Below, piece by piece: positions 38,559-47,520 of a DNA stretch of 64,000 nt. The notes under the pieces are model-generated. The model saw only the letters and a program-made list of their open reading frames with translations, searched no databases and was not told the DNA's origin. The stretch's first letter is position 1. Every line of letters starts with the position of its first letter. The stretch covers positions 62,001-126,000 of the forward strand of contig RHMC01000003.1 in NCBI GenBank assembly GCA_003719395.1, given 5' to 3'. The translations under genes were made by a program, and so were the position numbers. The stretch comes from Streptomyces altiplanensis (GTDB taxonomy: Bacteria > Actinomycetota > Actinomycetes > Streptomycetales > Streptomycetaceae).

Positions 38559-38562
38559 AGCC

Positions 38563-39761
38563 ATGTCTCTCGCCCTCACCCGTTTCGCCGTGGCGCCCAG
38601 CGGCTTCAAGGAGTCGCTGTCCGCCCAGTCGGCCGCCGAGGCCATCGCCGCCGGGGTGCGCCGTGTCGTCCCCCACGCGGACATCGACCTGATCCCCCTG
38701 GTCGACGGCGGCGAGGGCACCGCCCGTGCGCTCGCCGCGGCCACCGGCGGCCGCCTCGTGGCGCTGTCCGCCACCGGGCCCGTCGGTCAGCCCGTCGGCA
38801 CCCACTTCGCGCTGCTCGGTGACGAGGAGCGCGGTCGTCGAGATGGCGGCCGTGGCCGGCCTGTCCCTGGTCCCGCGCTCCCTGCGCGACCCCGGCGCGA
38901 CGACGACGTACGGTGTCGGCGAACTGATCCGCGCCGCGCTCGGCCGGGGCGTGCGCCGCATCCTCGTCGGCTGCGGCGACTCCGGTACGTCGGACGGAGG
39001 CGCCGGCGCGCTCCAGGCCCTCGGCGCCCGCCTGCTGGACGCGGACGGCCGCGAACTGGCGCCCGGCGGAAGGGAGCTGAACCGGATCCACGACATCGAC
39101 GCGACCGGACTCGACCCGCGCCTGGGGGACGTCGAGATCCTGGTCGCCTGCAACCCGTACAACCTCCTGTGCGGTCCCCGCGGCGTGGCCCGCGTCTTCG
39201 GCCCGCAGAAGGGCGCGACCCCGCCCCAGGTGGAAGAGCTCGCGGCCGCCCTCGACCAGTGGGCGTACGTCCTGGAACGCACCCTCGCCCCCACCGGGAC
39301 CGACCTGCGCTTCGGCGCGGGCACCGGCGCGTCCGGCGGCCTGGGCGCCGGGCTCGCCGCGCTCGGCGCCCGGCTGCTCCCCCGCTTCGACGTTCTGCTG
39401 GACCACATCGACCTGGACGCCCGCGCTCGCCCGCGCCGACCTGGTCGTCACCGCCGAGGGCGCCCTGGACCAGCAGACGCCGTGCGGCAAGATCCCGGCC
39501 GAAGTGGCCCGCCGCGCCAAGCTGTCGGGACGCCCGGTGCTCGCGCTGGCGGGCACGATCGGGGAGGGCGCCCACGAGGTGCGCGGCGGCGGCGTCGACG
39601 CGCACAGCTCGATCCTGCCCGCGCCGATGTCACTGACCGAAGCGCTCGGGCGCGGCGGCGAGTTCCTCACCGACGCGACCGAGCGGGCGCTGCGGATGGT
39701 CCTGATGGGAGCCCGGGCCGTTCAGACCGCCGGGACGCAGCGGCCTTCCTCGGTGCGGTAG
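38563..39761 (+). CDS. Glycerate kinase, frameshifted
   Basis: About 398 residues of the GarK/GckA-type glycerate kinase family, phosphorylating D-glycerate to a phosphoglycerate for glycolysis. Family features: N-terminal VAPSGFKESLSAQSAAEAI, LVDGGEGTARALA, GCGDSGTSDGGAGALQALGA, AACNPYNLLCGPRGVAR-like VACNPYNLLCGPRGVA, and GAGTGASGGLGAGLAALGA. Frameshifts near 38825 and 39425. It starts four bases after the SLC13 gene and is surely in one transcription unit with it. The last 40 bases overlap the 3' end of the convergent aminotransferase gene. Confidence 0.92.
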
Positions 39762-41122
39762 TTCCACTTCGCGCCGTCCTCGACGAGTTCCCTGACGGCG
39801 CGCAGGAACCGCTCCACGTGCTCGTCGGGCGTACCGGCACCGAAGCTCACGCGGATCGCGTTCAGCGAGCGCTCGCCCGGCTCGGCCTCCGGCGCGCCGC
39901 ACTCGCCCGGGTCCTGCGGGTCGCTGCCGAGCAGGGTCCGGACCAGCGGGTGGGCGCAGAACAGGCCGTCGCGTACGCCGATTCCGTACTCGGCGGAGAG
40001 CGCGGCCGCGAAGTGCGAGCTGTTCCAGCCCTCGACGACGAAGGAGATGACGCCGACGCGCGGTGCGTCGTCCCCGAAGAGGGAGAGCACCCTGACCGCG
40101 CCGACCTCGGCCAGCCCCTCCAGGACCTTCGTCACCAGCGCCTGCTCGCGCTCGACGAGGGAGTCGAAGCCGGCCTCGGTGAGCGCCTTGCAGGCGGAGG
40201 CGATCGAGTACACGCCGATGACGTTGGGCGAACCGGCCTCGTGGCGGGCGGCCGTGGTGTGCCACTCGACGTCCACGCCGCCGTCGGCGCGGCGGGCGAC
40301 CTTGCGCGAGGCGCCGCCGCCCGCGAGGTACGGCTCGGCGCTCTGCAGCCAGTCGGCGCGGCCCGCGAGTACGCCGGAGCCGAACGGCGCGTACAGCTTG
40401 TGGCCGGAGAACGCGACCCAGTCGACGTCCAGTTCGGCGATGTCCAGCGGGTGGTGGGGCGCGAGCTGCGCGGCGTCGAGGACGATCCGCGCACCGTGGG
40501 CGTGGGCGGCGGCGGCGAGCTCCTTCACCGGCCACAGCTCACCGGTGACGTTCGAGGCGCCGGTGACGCACACCAGGGCGGGGCCGATGGGACCTCCCCT
40601 GCTCGAGTCCGTTCGAGAGCTTGGGGAAGGGTCACGGTCGGCCAACGCCCGCTCCAGGGTCTCGACGGCCTGGGCCGGAGTCCGGGGCGCGTTCAGGAAG
40701 TTGACCTCCGCGTCGCGCCAGGGCAGCAGCGAGGCGTGGTGCTCGGTCTCGAAGACGAACACCTGGCAGCCGGCGGGAAGGGCCGCGGCGAGCAGGTTGA
40801 GCGAGTCGGTCGTGGAGCGGGTGAAGACGACCTGGTCGCTGTCGCGGCAGCCGAGGAACTCCGCGACGGTGGCGCGGCTGCTCTCGAAGAGATCCGTCGA
40901 CAGCTGCGAGAGGTAGCCGGCGCCGCGGTGCACGCTGCCGTAGTACGGGGCGTACGCCGCCACGTCGTCCCACACGCGCTGGAGGGCCGGGGCGCTCGCC
41001 GCGTAGTCGAGGGCGGCGTAGGTGACCTCACCACCCGTCACGAGCGGCACGAGGACATCTCGCCCGAGAACGGGCAGGGGCGTACAAACGGTCTGATCGG
41101 CGGCAGCGGTGGAGACAGACAT
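39722..41122 (-). CDS. Class V aminotransferase (cysteine desulfurase-like), SAM-IV controlled
   Basis: A 466-residue PLP enzyme of the SufS/CsdA-like class V group. Blocks: YAALDYAASAPALQRVWDDV, VFTRSTTDSLNLLAAALPAG, the PLP-binding Asp in ARIVLDAAQLAPHHPLDI and the Schiff-base lysine in WVAFSGHKLYAPFGSGVL. The C-terminal region has GLFCAHPLVRTLLG in place of the canonical desulfurase Cys loop; its Cys could still be catalytic. A linker (SPSSRTDSSRGGP) after residue 165 is unusual. Start ATG 41122. The SAM-IV riboswitch upstream points to sulfur amino-acid metabolism. Whether it is a desulfurase, a lyase or an aminotransferase is open. Confidence 0.88.
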   Translation of the reverse strand: MSVSTAAADQTVCTPLPVLGRDVLVPLVTGGEVTYAALDYAASAPALQRVWDDVAAYAPYYGSVHRGAGYLSQLSTDLFESSRATVAEFLGCRDSDQVVFTRSTTDSLNLLAAALPAGCQVFVFETEHHASLLPWRDAEVNFLNAPRTPAQAVETLERALADRDPSPSSRTDSSRGGPIGPALVCVTGASNVTGELWPVKELAAAAHAHGARIVLDAAQLAPHHPLDIAELDVDWVAFSGHKLYAPFGSGVLAGRADWLQSAEPYLAGGGASRKVARRADGGVDVEWHTTAARHEAGSPNVIGVYSIASACKALTEAGFDSLVEREQALVTKVLEGLAEVGAVRVLSLFGDDAPRVGVISFVVEGWNSSHFAAALSAEYGIGVRDGLFCAHPLVRTLLGSDPQDPGECGAPEAEPGERSLNAIRVSFGAGTPDEHVERFLRAVRELVEDGAKWNYRTEEGRCVPAV

Positions 41123-41280
41123 GGCGAACTCCCGAAACAGGCAGGCGAATTCCCCGCGCCGGCGGATACGCGGCAGCGCTGGAGAAGGAAGAGAAAAGGG
41201 GTGTGCGAAGAAGGGGCGAAAGGCCCTATCGCATTCGCTTGCTCACAAGAGGCTCCCTGAGGACCAGGACCCCAAGGTTT

Positions 41281-41406
41281 CGAGGGGTCCGCGCTTGCCG
41301 TGGACCTTTCTGTCCACGACCTGGTCTTCACCCGGGGCACCCCGCCACGGACGGAGGGTTGCCGGACAGCAAGCCGGGGCCAAAACGCTGTCACTCATGA
41401 CCTGTC
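41281..41406 (-). promoter_or_regulatory. SAM-IV riboswitch
   Basis: On the minus strand the sequence follows the SAM-IV aptamer closely: GGTCATGAGTGACAGCG (from 41402), GCCCCGGCTTGCTGTCCGG, CAACCCTCC, GGGGTGCCCCGGGTGAAGACC, then the 3' pseudoknot arm ending CGGCAAGCGCGGACC (about 41287). It starts about 280 bases before the aminotransferase ATG. Downstream, GGGCCTTTCGCCC followed by a pyrimidine-rich run (about 41185-41225) may be the expression platform. SAM binding is expected to reduce expression. Confidence 0.88.
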
Positions 41407-41431
41407 AAGCATCCTGCCACACGATCAAGAA

Positions 41432-41488
41432 GACGCAAGGCGTAGTCCACTGTTTGAGACCAAAAAGGTCTGGACTGCGCCTTGCGTC
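41432..41488 (-). terminator. trpD terminator
   Basis: A long inverted repeat, GACGCAAGGCGTAGTCCA from 41432 pairing with TGGACTGCGCCTTGCGTC ending 41488 (one mismatch region), with a 21-base loop. It lies 14 bases after the trpD stop on the minus strand and just before the SAM-IV leader. The 379-base gap 41123-41501 is fully accounted for by the leader and this hairpin. Confidence 0.75.
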
Positions 41489-41501
41489 CCGCACCGGTCG
41501 C

Positions 41502-42566
41502 TCAGCTGTTGCTGGCAGCCACCCAGCGCTCCAGCGCCGCACGGGCCGCTCCCGAGTCGATCGACTCCGCCGCCCTGGCGATCCCCGCCGCGATCTGCTC
41601 GTCGAGGGACGCGTCGCTCGGGTCGAGGGCGACCAGCGCCGCCGCCGTGTTGAGCAGCACGGCCTCCCGCACGGGGCCGGTCTCCCCGGCCAGCAGCCGC
41701 CTCGCGACATCCGCGTTGTACGACGCGTCCGCGCCCCGCAGCGCCTCCACGGGCACGATCTCCAGGCCCACGTCGCGCGGGTCGAAGGACTGCTCCCGGA
41801 CCGCCCCGTCCCGTACGACCCACACGCGCGAGGTCGCGGTGGTGGTCAGTTCGTCGAGGCCGTCGTCGCCCCGGAAGACCAGCGCGGAATTCCCCCGTTC
41901 GGCGAGCACACCCGCCACGATGGGGGCCATCCGGGCGTCGGCGACACCGACCGCCTGCGCCTTCACCTGCGCCGGGTTCGTCAGCGGGCCGAGGATGTTG
42001 AACGTCGTCGGCGCGCCCAGCTCCTTGCGCGCCTTCGCGACGTACCGCAGGGCCGGGTGGAACTTCACCGCGAAGCAGAAGGTGATGCCCGCTTCCTCCG
42101 CGACCTCGGCGACACGCTTCGGCGTCAGCTCCAGGTTGACGCCGAGCTTCTCCAGCACGTCCGAGGCCCCGCTCGCGGACGAGGAGGCCCGGTTGCCGTG
42201 CTTGACGACCTTGGCCCCGGTGCCCGCGACGACGATCGCCGACATCGTGGAGATGTTGACCGTCTTGGCCAGGTCGCCGCCGGTACCGACGATGTCGACC
42301 GTACGGCCGGGCACCACGATGGTGTTGGCGTGCGCGTACATGGCCCGCACCAGACCGGTGACCTCGCCGACCGTCTCGCCCTTGGCACGCAGCGCCACCG
42401 CGAAACCGGCGATCTGGGCGTCGGTCGCCTCGCCGCTCATGATGCGGTCCATGGCCCAGGCGGTGTCGTCCGCGGACAGGTTCTCGCCGCGCAGCAGGGG
42501 ATTCAGCACGCCCGGCCAGGAGCCGGCCGCCACGCTGTCGCCGCCAACCGGGGTCACAACGTTCAT
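41502..42566 (-). CDS. trpD: Anthranilate phosphoribosyltransferase
   Basis: A 354-residue enzyme catalysing the second step of tryptophan synthesis, transferring phosphoribosyl from PRPP to anthranilate. It has the PRPP-binding [36 protein letters not shown], anthranilate-site RNPAQ-like block [19 protein letters not shown] and metal-site DGLDEL. Intact frame, normal length. It is not beside the other trp genes in this window but follows the qcr operon after a terminator. Start ATG 42566. It lies 30 kb from trpE(G), and no leader peptide is evident here. Confidence 0.97.
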   Translation of the reverse strand: MNVVTPVGGDSVAAGSWPGVLNPLLRGENLSADDTAWAMDRIMSGEATDAQIAGFAVALRAKGETVGEVTGLVRAMYAHANTIVVPGRTVDIVGTGGDLAKTVNISTMSAIVVAGTGAKVVKHGNRASSSASGASDVLEKLGVNLELTPKRVAEVAEEAGITFCFAVKFHPALRYVAKARKELGAPTTFNILGPLTNPAQVKAQAVGVADARMAPIVAGVLAERGNSALVFRGDDGLDELTTTATSRVWVVRDGAVREQSFDPRDVGLEIVPVEALRGADASYNADVARRLLAGETGPVREAVLLNTAAALVALDPSDASLDEQIAAGIARAAESIDSGAARAALERWVAASNS

Positions 42567-42632
42567 GGTCCGCTCCAGGGTCCACAGCCAGTAAGAGTGC
42601 CTCCTACCCTATCCAGCCCGGGGGACAGCGAA

Positions 42633-42661
42633 GAGCCCCGTCCGACGCATGGACGGGGCTC
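42633..42661 (-). terminator. Terminator of the ctaE-qcrCAB operon
   Basis: A perfect 11-bp stem, GAGCCCCGTCC at 42633 with GGACGGGGCTC ending 42661, and a seven-base loop, beginning 49 bases after the qcrB stop on the minus strand. Confidence 0.8.
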
Positions 42662-42709
42662 CTGCTGTGGCGACCTGTGTCAGGCCGGTCTGGCCGAAGA
42701 CCAGGGGGA

Positions 42710-44361
42710 TCAGTGGTGGCCGTGGCCGCTGGTGATCTCCTTGTACTCCTCGGCGGTCGGCTTGGGGACCTGGTTGCCCTCGCCGTAGTAGCCCTTGCTG
42801 AGCTTGGCCCGGAGCTTCTGGCCACGGGTCACCTTGCGCTCGACACCGTTCTCGTCGACCGACGGACCGACCTCGGCCGGCGTGTACTGCTCGTGCGCCG
42901 TGAGGCTGTACAGCTGGTCCTGGCTGAGCGGCTCGTGGATCTCGACGAACTCGCCGTGCGGCAGCCGCTTGATGATGCCGGACTCACGTCCGTGCAGCAC
43001 CTTGTCCGCGTCGCGTCGCTGCAGACCCATGCAGATCCGCTTGGTGACGATGAACGCCACGACCGGGCCGACGAAGAAGGCGATCCGGACGAACCAGGTG
43101 ATCGCGTTCAGCGACATGTGGAAGTGGGTGGCGAAGATGTCGTTGCCGCCGCCCAGCAGCATGACCATGTAGCCGGTGACCCAGGCGACGCCGAGAGCGG
43201 TCCGGGTCGGCGCGTTGCGCGGCCGGTCCAGGAGGTGGTGCTCCCGCTTGTCGCCGGTGATCCACGACTCGATGAACGGGTAGACCGCGATCGCGACGAG
43301 CATGAGACCGAAGACCACCAGCGGGATGAACACACCCAGGACCAGCGTGTGGCCCCACAGGTTGATCTCCCAGCCCGGCATCACACGGATGAGACCCTCG
43401 GCGAAGCCCATGTACCAGTCGGGCTGGGCGCCGGTGGACACCTGGTCCGGACGGTACGGACCGAGGGCCCACACCGGGTTGATGGTGAACATGCCCGCGA
43501 TGGCCGCGATGACACCGAAGACCAGGAAGAAGAAGCCTCCGGCCTTGGCCATGTAGACCGGCAGCAGCGGCATGCCGACGACGTTCTTGTTCGTCCGGCC
43601 GGGGCCGGGGAACTGCGTGTGCTTGTGGTAGAAGACCAGGATCAGGTGCGCCACCACGAGGCCGAGCATGATGCCCGGCAGCAGCAGGATGTGGATCGAG
43701 TAGAACCGGGCCACCATGTCGTGGCCGGGGAACTCGCCGCCGAACAGGAACATCGAGATGTACGTGCCGACGACGGGCGTCGCCAGGATCGCGCCCTGCG
43801 TGAAGCGGACACCGGTGCCGGAGAGCAGGTCGTCCGGGAGCGAGTAACCGGTGAAACCGGTGAACATGCCCAGGACGAACAGCAGGAAGCCGAACAGCCA
43901 GTTGATCTCACGCGGCTTGCGGAACGCGCCCGTGAAGAAGACGCGCATCATGTGCACGAACATGCCGGCGATGAAGATGACGGCGGCCCAGTGGTGGATC
44001 TGCCGGATGAGCAGACCGCCGCGGACGTCGAAGCTGATCTCCAGGGTCGAGGCGTACGCCTCGGTCATCCGGATGCCGTGCATCGGCACGTACGAGCCGT
44101 GGTACACGATCTCGTTCATGCTCGGGTGGAAGAACAGCGTCAGGTACACACCCGTGAGGATGATGATGATGAAGCTGTAGAGGCAGATCTCACCCAGCAT
44201 GAAGGACCAGTGGTCCGGGAAGATCTTCCGCATGTTGGCCTTGGCCAGCGAGTAGATCCCCAGCCGGCCGTCGGCCCAGTCGGCCACCCGCTCACCTGCG
44301 GGGGCCTTCCGGTTGCCCGGCGCGTCGCGCCCGGTGACTGTGTTGCGGTCGTGGTGCTCAT
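42710..44361 (-). CDS. qcrB: Cytochrome bc1 complex cytochrome b subunit QcrB, one frameshift
   Basis: About 550 residues, the quinol-oxidising membrane subunit of the actinobacterial bcc complex that feeds cytochrome aa3. Eight or nine transmembrane helices; haem-ligand histidines in LLIRQIHHWAAVIFIAGMF and near GHDMVARFYSIHILLLPG; the Qo-site PDWYMG replaces PEWY (FDWYMGF-like QPDWYMGFAEGL). The C-terminal tail is the long soluble extension typical of actinobacteria, ending EITSGHGHH. One frameshift near 44310: the run CGCCGGGCAACC lacks one G expected for the N-terminal reading. ATG 44361 overlaps the qcrA stop (ATGA). Confidence 0.96.
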
Positions 44362-45410
44362 CCGCGCTCCCAGAATGCAGGGCCGACGGGCTCGGGGAAG
44401 TCGCCGAGCGCCTCGAGGAAGCCCTCGTTGTTCACGCCGATCCGCAGCTGCGGAAGGGCGTGACCGGCCGGGCCGAAGATGACGCGGGCGCCGTCGGAGA
44501 GGTCGAAGGTGGACTGGTGGCACGGGCAGAGGACGTGGTGGGTCTGCTGCTCGTACAGGGAGATCGGGCAGCCCACGTGGGTGCAGATCTTGGAGAAGGC
44601 CACGATGCCCTCGTGCGACCACTCCAGCTCGTGCTTGTCCTTGATGTCCTCCGGCTGGATCCGGACGATCATCAAGGCATCCTTGGCGATCTTGTTGTTG
44701 AACTCGTGGTCGTCCTCCTCCAGGCCCTCGGGCTTGGCGAAGGTGAGCGAACCGACGACGACGTCCTCGGGACGCAGCGGCTCGTTCGTGTTCATGTTGA
44801 TGAGCTGCTTGCCCTTGTCCCACGACGTGTGGAACAGCTTCTTCTCGGGCAGCGGGCCCAGCTCGCGCAGCAGCACCACACCGGAGAGCGGCACCATGGC
44901 CAGCGCGCCGAACATCGTGTTGCGGATCAGCGGGCGCCGGCCGATCACGGACTCCCGGGCACCGTCCGCGAAGTCGGCCATGACCTTGGCCTTGACCTCG
45001 GGCGTGGCCTCGATCGCGTGCCGGTCGTCGGCGACCTCGTGGTCGGACATCAGGGTGCGGGCCCAGTGGACCGCGCCCGCGCCGATGCAGAAGAGCGCGA
45101 TGCCCAGCGTCAGACCGAGCGACAGGTTCGTCGCGCTGACGTGACCCAGCGGCCAGACGTACACGAGCTTGTCGACGGGGAACGCCACGAAGGAGGCGAT
45201 GAAGCCGATCGTGGCCAGCATCGACAGCGTGAACAGGAGGGCGACCGTGCGCTCGGAACGCTTGGCGGCCCGCTCGTCGATGTCCTGGATGCGCGGCTTG
45301 TGGGGCGGCAGCCCCGGGTCCGCGAACGGATCCTCCGCCACGGCCACCGCGCCGTGCGCGGTGTCCTGCTCGCTCGGCAGGTTCTTCTCTGGAATCTCTT
45401 GGCTACTCAT
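44358..45410 (-). CDS. qcrA: Rieske iron-sulfur subunit QcrA
   Basis: A 350-residue Rieske protein of the bcc complex. Three N-terminal or central transmembrane helices (actinobacterial type, for example VALLFTLSMLATIGFIASFV), then the extrinsic Rieske domain with cluster ligands CTHVGCPIS and CPCHQSTFD. It passes electrons from quinol to the dihaem cytochrome c. The frame is intact. Both ends overlap neighbours by ATGA (qcrC upstream, qcrB downstream), so stoichiometric translation is expected. Confidence 0.97.
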   Translation of the reverse strand: MSSQEIPEKNLPSEQDTAHGAVAVAEDPFADPGLPPHKPRIQDIDERAAKRSERTVALLFTLSMLATIGFIASFVAFPVDKLVYVWPLGHVSATNLSLGLTLGIALFCIGAGAVHWARTLMSDHEVADDRHAIEATPEVKAKVMADFADGARESVIGRRPLIRNTMFGALAMVPLSGVVLLRELGPLPEKKLFHTSWDKGKQLINMNTNEPLRPEDVVVGSLTFAKPEGLEEDDHEFNNKIAKDALMIVRIQPEDIKDKHELEWSHEGIVAFSKICTHVGCPISLYEQQTHHVLCPCHQSTFDLSDGARVIFGPAGHALPQLRIGVNNEGFLEALGDFPEPVGPAFWERG

Positions 45411-46216
45411 GACTTCTTGGCCTTAGCGGTGTGGGCCGCGACCCAGACGGCGACGGCGATCAGCGAACCCAGGCCGAAGATCCACCCGAACAGGCCCTCG
45501 CTGACGGGGCCGAGGCCGCCCAGCGCGAAGCCACCGGGGGTCGGAGTCTCCTCGCCGTTCACCGTCTTGATGTACGCGATGATGTCCTTCTTCTCCTGCT
45601 CCGGCATCGTCGTGTCGGGGAAGGAGGGCATGTTCTGCGGGCCGGTCTGCATGGCCTCGTAGATGTGCTTCGGGCTCACGCCTTCAAGGCTCGGGGCGTA
45701 CTTGCCGTTCGTCAGGGCACCGCCCTCACCCGTGAAGTTGTGGCACTGGGCGCAGTTGGTGCGGAACAGCTCGCCACCCTTGGCGATGTCCGCGCCCTCA
45801 GGGTTGTACTGCTCCTCGGTCGGCGTGATCGGGCCGGCGCCGAGGGAAGCGACGTACGCCGCGAGCTGGTCGATCTCGGCCTGCGAGTAGACCTTCCTCT
45901 TCTCCGGCACCTGGGGGCCGGGCTGCTGCGCCGGCATACGGCCGGTGCCGACCTGGAAGTCCACTGCGGCCGATCCGACGCCCACGAGGGGCGGACCGTC
46001 GGAGGTGCCCTGACCGCCGGTGCCGTGGCAGCTGGAGCAGCCGACGGCGTACAGCTTCTTGCCCTCGTCGATGGCGAGGGACTGGGCGGTTTCATCGGCC
46101 TGTGCCTTGCTCGCGGGTGCGAACGCGGCGTACAGCCCCCCGGTGGCCGCCAGCGCGAGGAGTAGGACGACGACCGCCGCCAGCGGATGGCGTCGTCGTG
46201 CGGAGAGCTTTTTCAC
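45407..46216 (-). CDS. qcrC: Dihaem cytochrome c subunit QcrC
   Basis: A 269-residue membrane-anchored dihaem cytochrome c. It has an N-terminal basic/hydrophobic segment (HPLAAVVVLLLALAATGGLY), two c-type haem sites CSSCHG and CAQCHN with Met-containing ligand segments (GTGRMPAQQPG, NMPSFPD), and a C-terminal helix (GLFGWIFGLGSLIAVAVWVA). In actinobacteria it bridges bc1 to aa3 directly in a supercomplex. It lies 66 bases downstream of ctaE, and its stop overlaps the qcrA start. Confidence 0.97.
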   Translation of the reverse strand: MKKLSARRRHPLAAVVVLLLALAATGGLYAAFAPASKAQADETAQSLAIDEGKKLYAVGCSSCHGTGGQGTSDGPPLVGVGSAAVDFQVGTGRMPAQQPGPQVPEKRKVYSQAEIDQLAAYVASLGAGPITPTEEQYNPEGADIAKGGELFRTNCAQCHNFTGEGGALTNGKYAPSLEGVSPKHIYEAMQTGPQNMPSFPDTTMPEQEKKDIIAYIKTVNGEETPTPGGFALGGLGPVSEGLFGWIFGLGSLIAVAVWVAAHTAKAKKS

Positions 46217-46282
46217 GGATTACCCCGGTGTCAGGATCTTCTGCGTCGATGGTGCTGGATATGAGGCGGGTACGGACCCGAC

Positions 46283-46903
46283 CTACTTGATCATGTAGAT
46301 CGTGGCGAAGAGGCCGATCCAGACGACATCGACGAAGTGCCAGTAGTAGGACACGACGATGGCGGCGGTTGCCTGCTCGTGGGTGAATCTCTTGGCCGCG
46401 TATGTACGGCCGAGGACCAGCAGGAAGGCGATGAGTCCGCCCGTCACATGCAGTCCGTGGAAGCCGGTGGTCAGGTAGAACACCGAGCCGTACGGGTCGG
46501 ACGAGAGCGAGAGGCCCTCGTGCTTGACCAGCTCGGTGTACTCGAAGACCTGGCCTCCGATGAAGATCGCACCCATCGCGAACGTGAGAATGAACCACGC
46601 CCGGAGCTTCTTCACGTCGCCCCGCTCCGCGGCGAAGACGCCGAGCTGACAGGTGAGGGAAGAGAGCACCAGGATGGTGGTGTTCGTCGCCGAGAACGGG
46701 AAGTTCAGCGAAGACGCCATTTCCTTCCAGTGGTCGGGACCCGTCACCGATCGCAGGGTGAAGTACATCGCGAAGAGGGCCGCGAAGAACATCAGCTCGG
46801 AACTCAGCCAGATGATGGTTCCGACGCTGGTGAGGTTCGGTCGATTGACCGACGGGTGCGCGTGCCCGGTATCTACTGTCGTTGCTGTCGCCACGACCGA
46901 CAT
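46283..46903 (-). CDS. ctaE: Cytochrome c oxidase subunit III
   Basis: A 206-residue, five- or six-helix subunit of aa3 oxidase, beginning [20 protein letters not shown]. It has [59 protein letters not shown] and C-terminal [20 protein letters not shown]. It heads the ctaE-qcrC-qcrA-qcrB operon, the standard actinobacterial arrangement. Start ATG 46903. A 205-base divergent gap separates it from a pseudo-receiver gene; no operator was recognised there. Confidence 0.97.
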   Translation of the reverse strand: MSVVATATTVDTGHAHPSVNRPNLTSVGTIIWLSSELMFFAALFAMYFTLRSVTGPDHWKEMASSLNFPFSATNTTILVLSSLTCQLGVFAAERGDVKKLRAWFILTFAMGAIFIGGQVFEYTELVKHEGLSLSSDPYGSVFYLTTGFHGLHVTGGLIAFLLVLGRTYAAKRFTHEQATAAIVVSYYWHFVDVVWIGLFATIYMIK

Positions 46904-47108
46904 TATGTCGGTCGCTTATCCCGCCCTCACTCCCGGGGGTGCCATTCGGTGTGTCCGTGCTCCCGGAAGGCTCTGCGACCTGACCCGAACGGCTCATCGA
47001 AGGGGTGTCCGAACCCCTGCTGACAAGGTGTCGGACGGAGTAGCATCCGCGCATCGGTTCCTGATCCAACACCGAGCCTTCGAGGGCTTTCAGATGCATG
47101 GAGGAACA

Positions 47109-47504
47109 ATGACCGCCACGGTCCTGGTCTACAGCGACGACGCGAACACCCGCGAACAGGTGCGGCTGGCAGCGGGTCGCAGGCCTGCGCCGGACGTGCC
47201 GCCGGTCGAGTTCCTGGAGTGCGCCACGCTGCCGGCCGTCCTCACGGCACTGGACAGGGGCGGTGTCGACGTCTGCGTGCTGGACGGCGAGGCCACGCCC
47301 GCGGGCGGCATGGGCGTATGCCGGCAGATCAAGGACGAGATCTTCAACTGCCCGCCCGTGCTGCTGCTGATCGGCCGCCCCCAGGACTCCTGGCTGGCCA
47401 CCTGGAGCCGCGCGGAGAGCGCGGTGACGCTTCCGGTCGACCCCGTGGAGTTCTCGGGCGCCCTGGCCGCCCTGCTGCGCGGCCGGCACGCGGTCGAGGC
47501 GTGA
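47109..47504 (+). CDS. Degenerate receiver-domain protein
   Basis: A 131-residue single-domain protein with receiver-like layout. It has TATVLVYSDDANTREQVRLA (acidic pair), a central Asp in VDVCVLDGEATPAGGMGVC at the phosphoacceptor position, and PPVLLLIGRPQDSWLA then VTLPVDPVEFSGALAALL. The Thr/Ser of strand 4 and the conserved Lys before Pro are missing (LPVDP instead of KP), so normal phosphotransfer is doubtful. No DNA-binding domain. ATG 47109 is chosen by GGAGGA five bases upstream. Divergent from ctaE, convergent with the L,D-transpeptidase. A conserved Streptomyces gene of unknown role. Confidence 0.8.
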   Translation: MTATVLVYSDDANTREQVRLAAGRRPAPDVPPVEFLECATLPAVLTALDRGGVDVCVLDGEATPAGGMGVCRQIKDEIFNCPPVLLLIGRPQDSWLATWSRAESAVTLPVDPVEFSGALAALLRGRHAVEA

Positions 47505-47520
47505 CACCCCGCGGGCCCCG

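Noticed and set aside
46904..47108. Riboswitch or operator in the ctaE divergent gap
   Set aside because: No recognisable aptamer words, palindrome or known operator was found.
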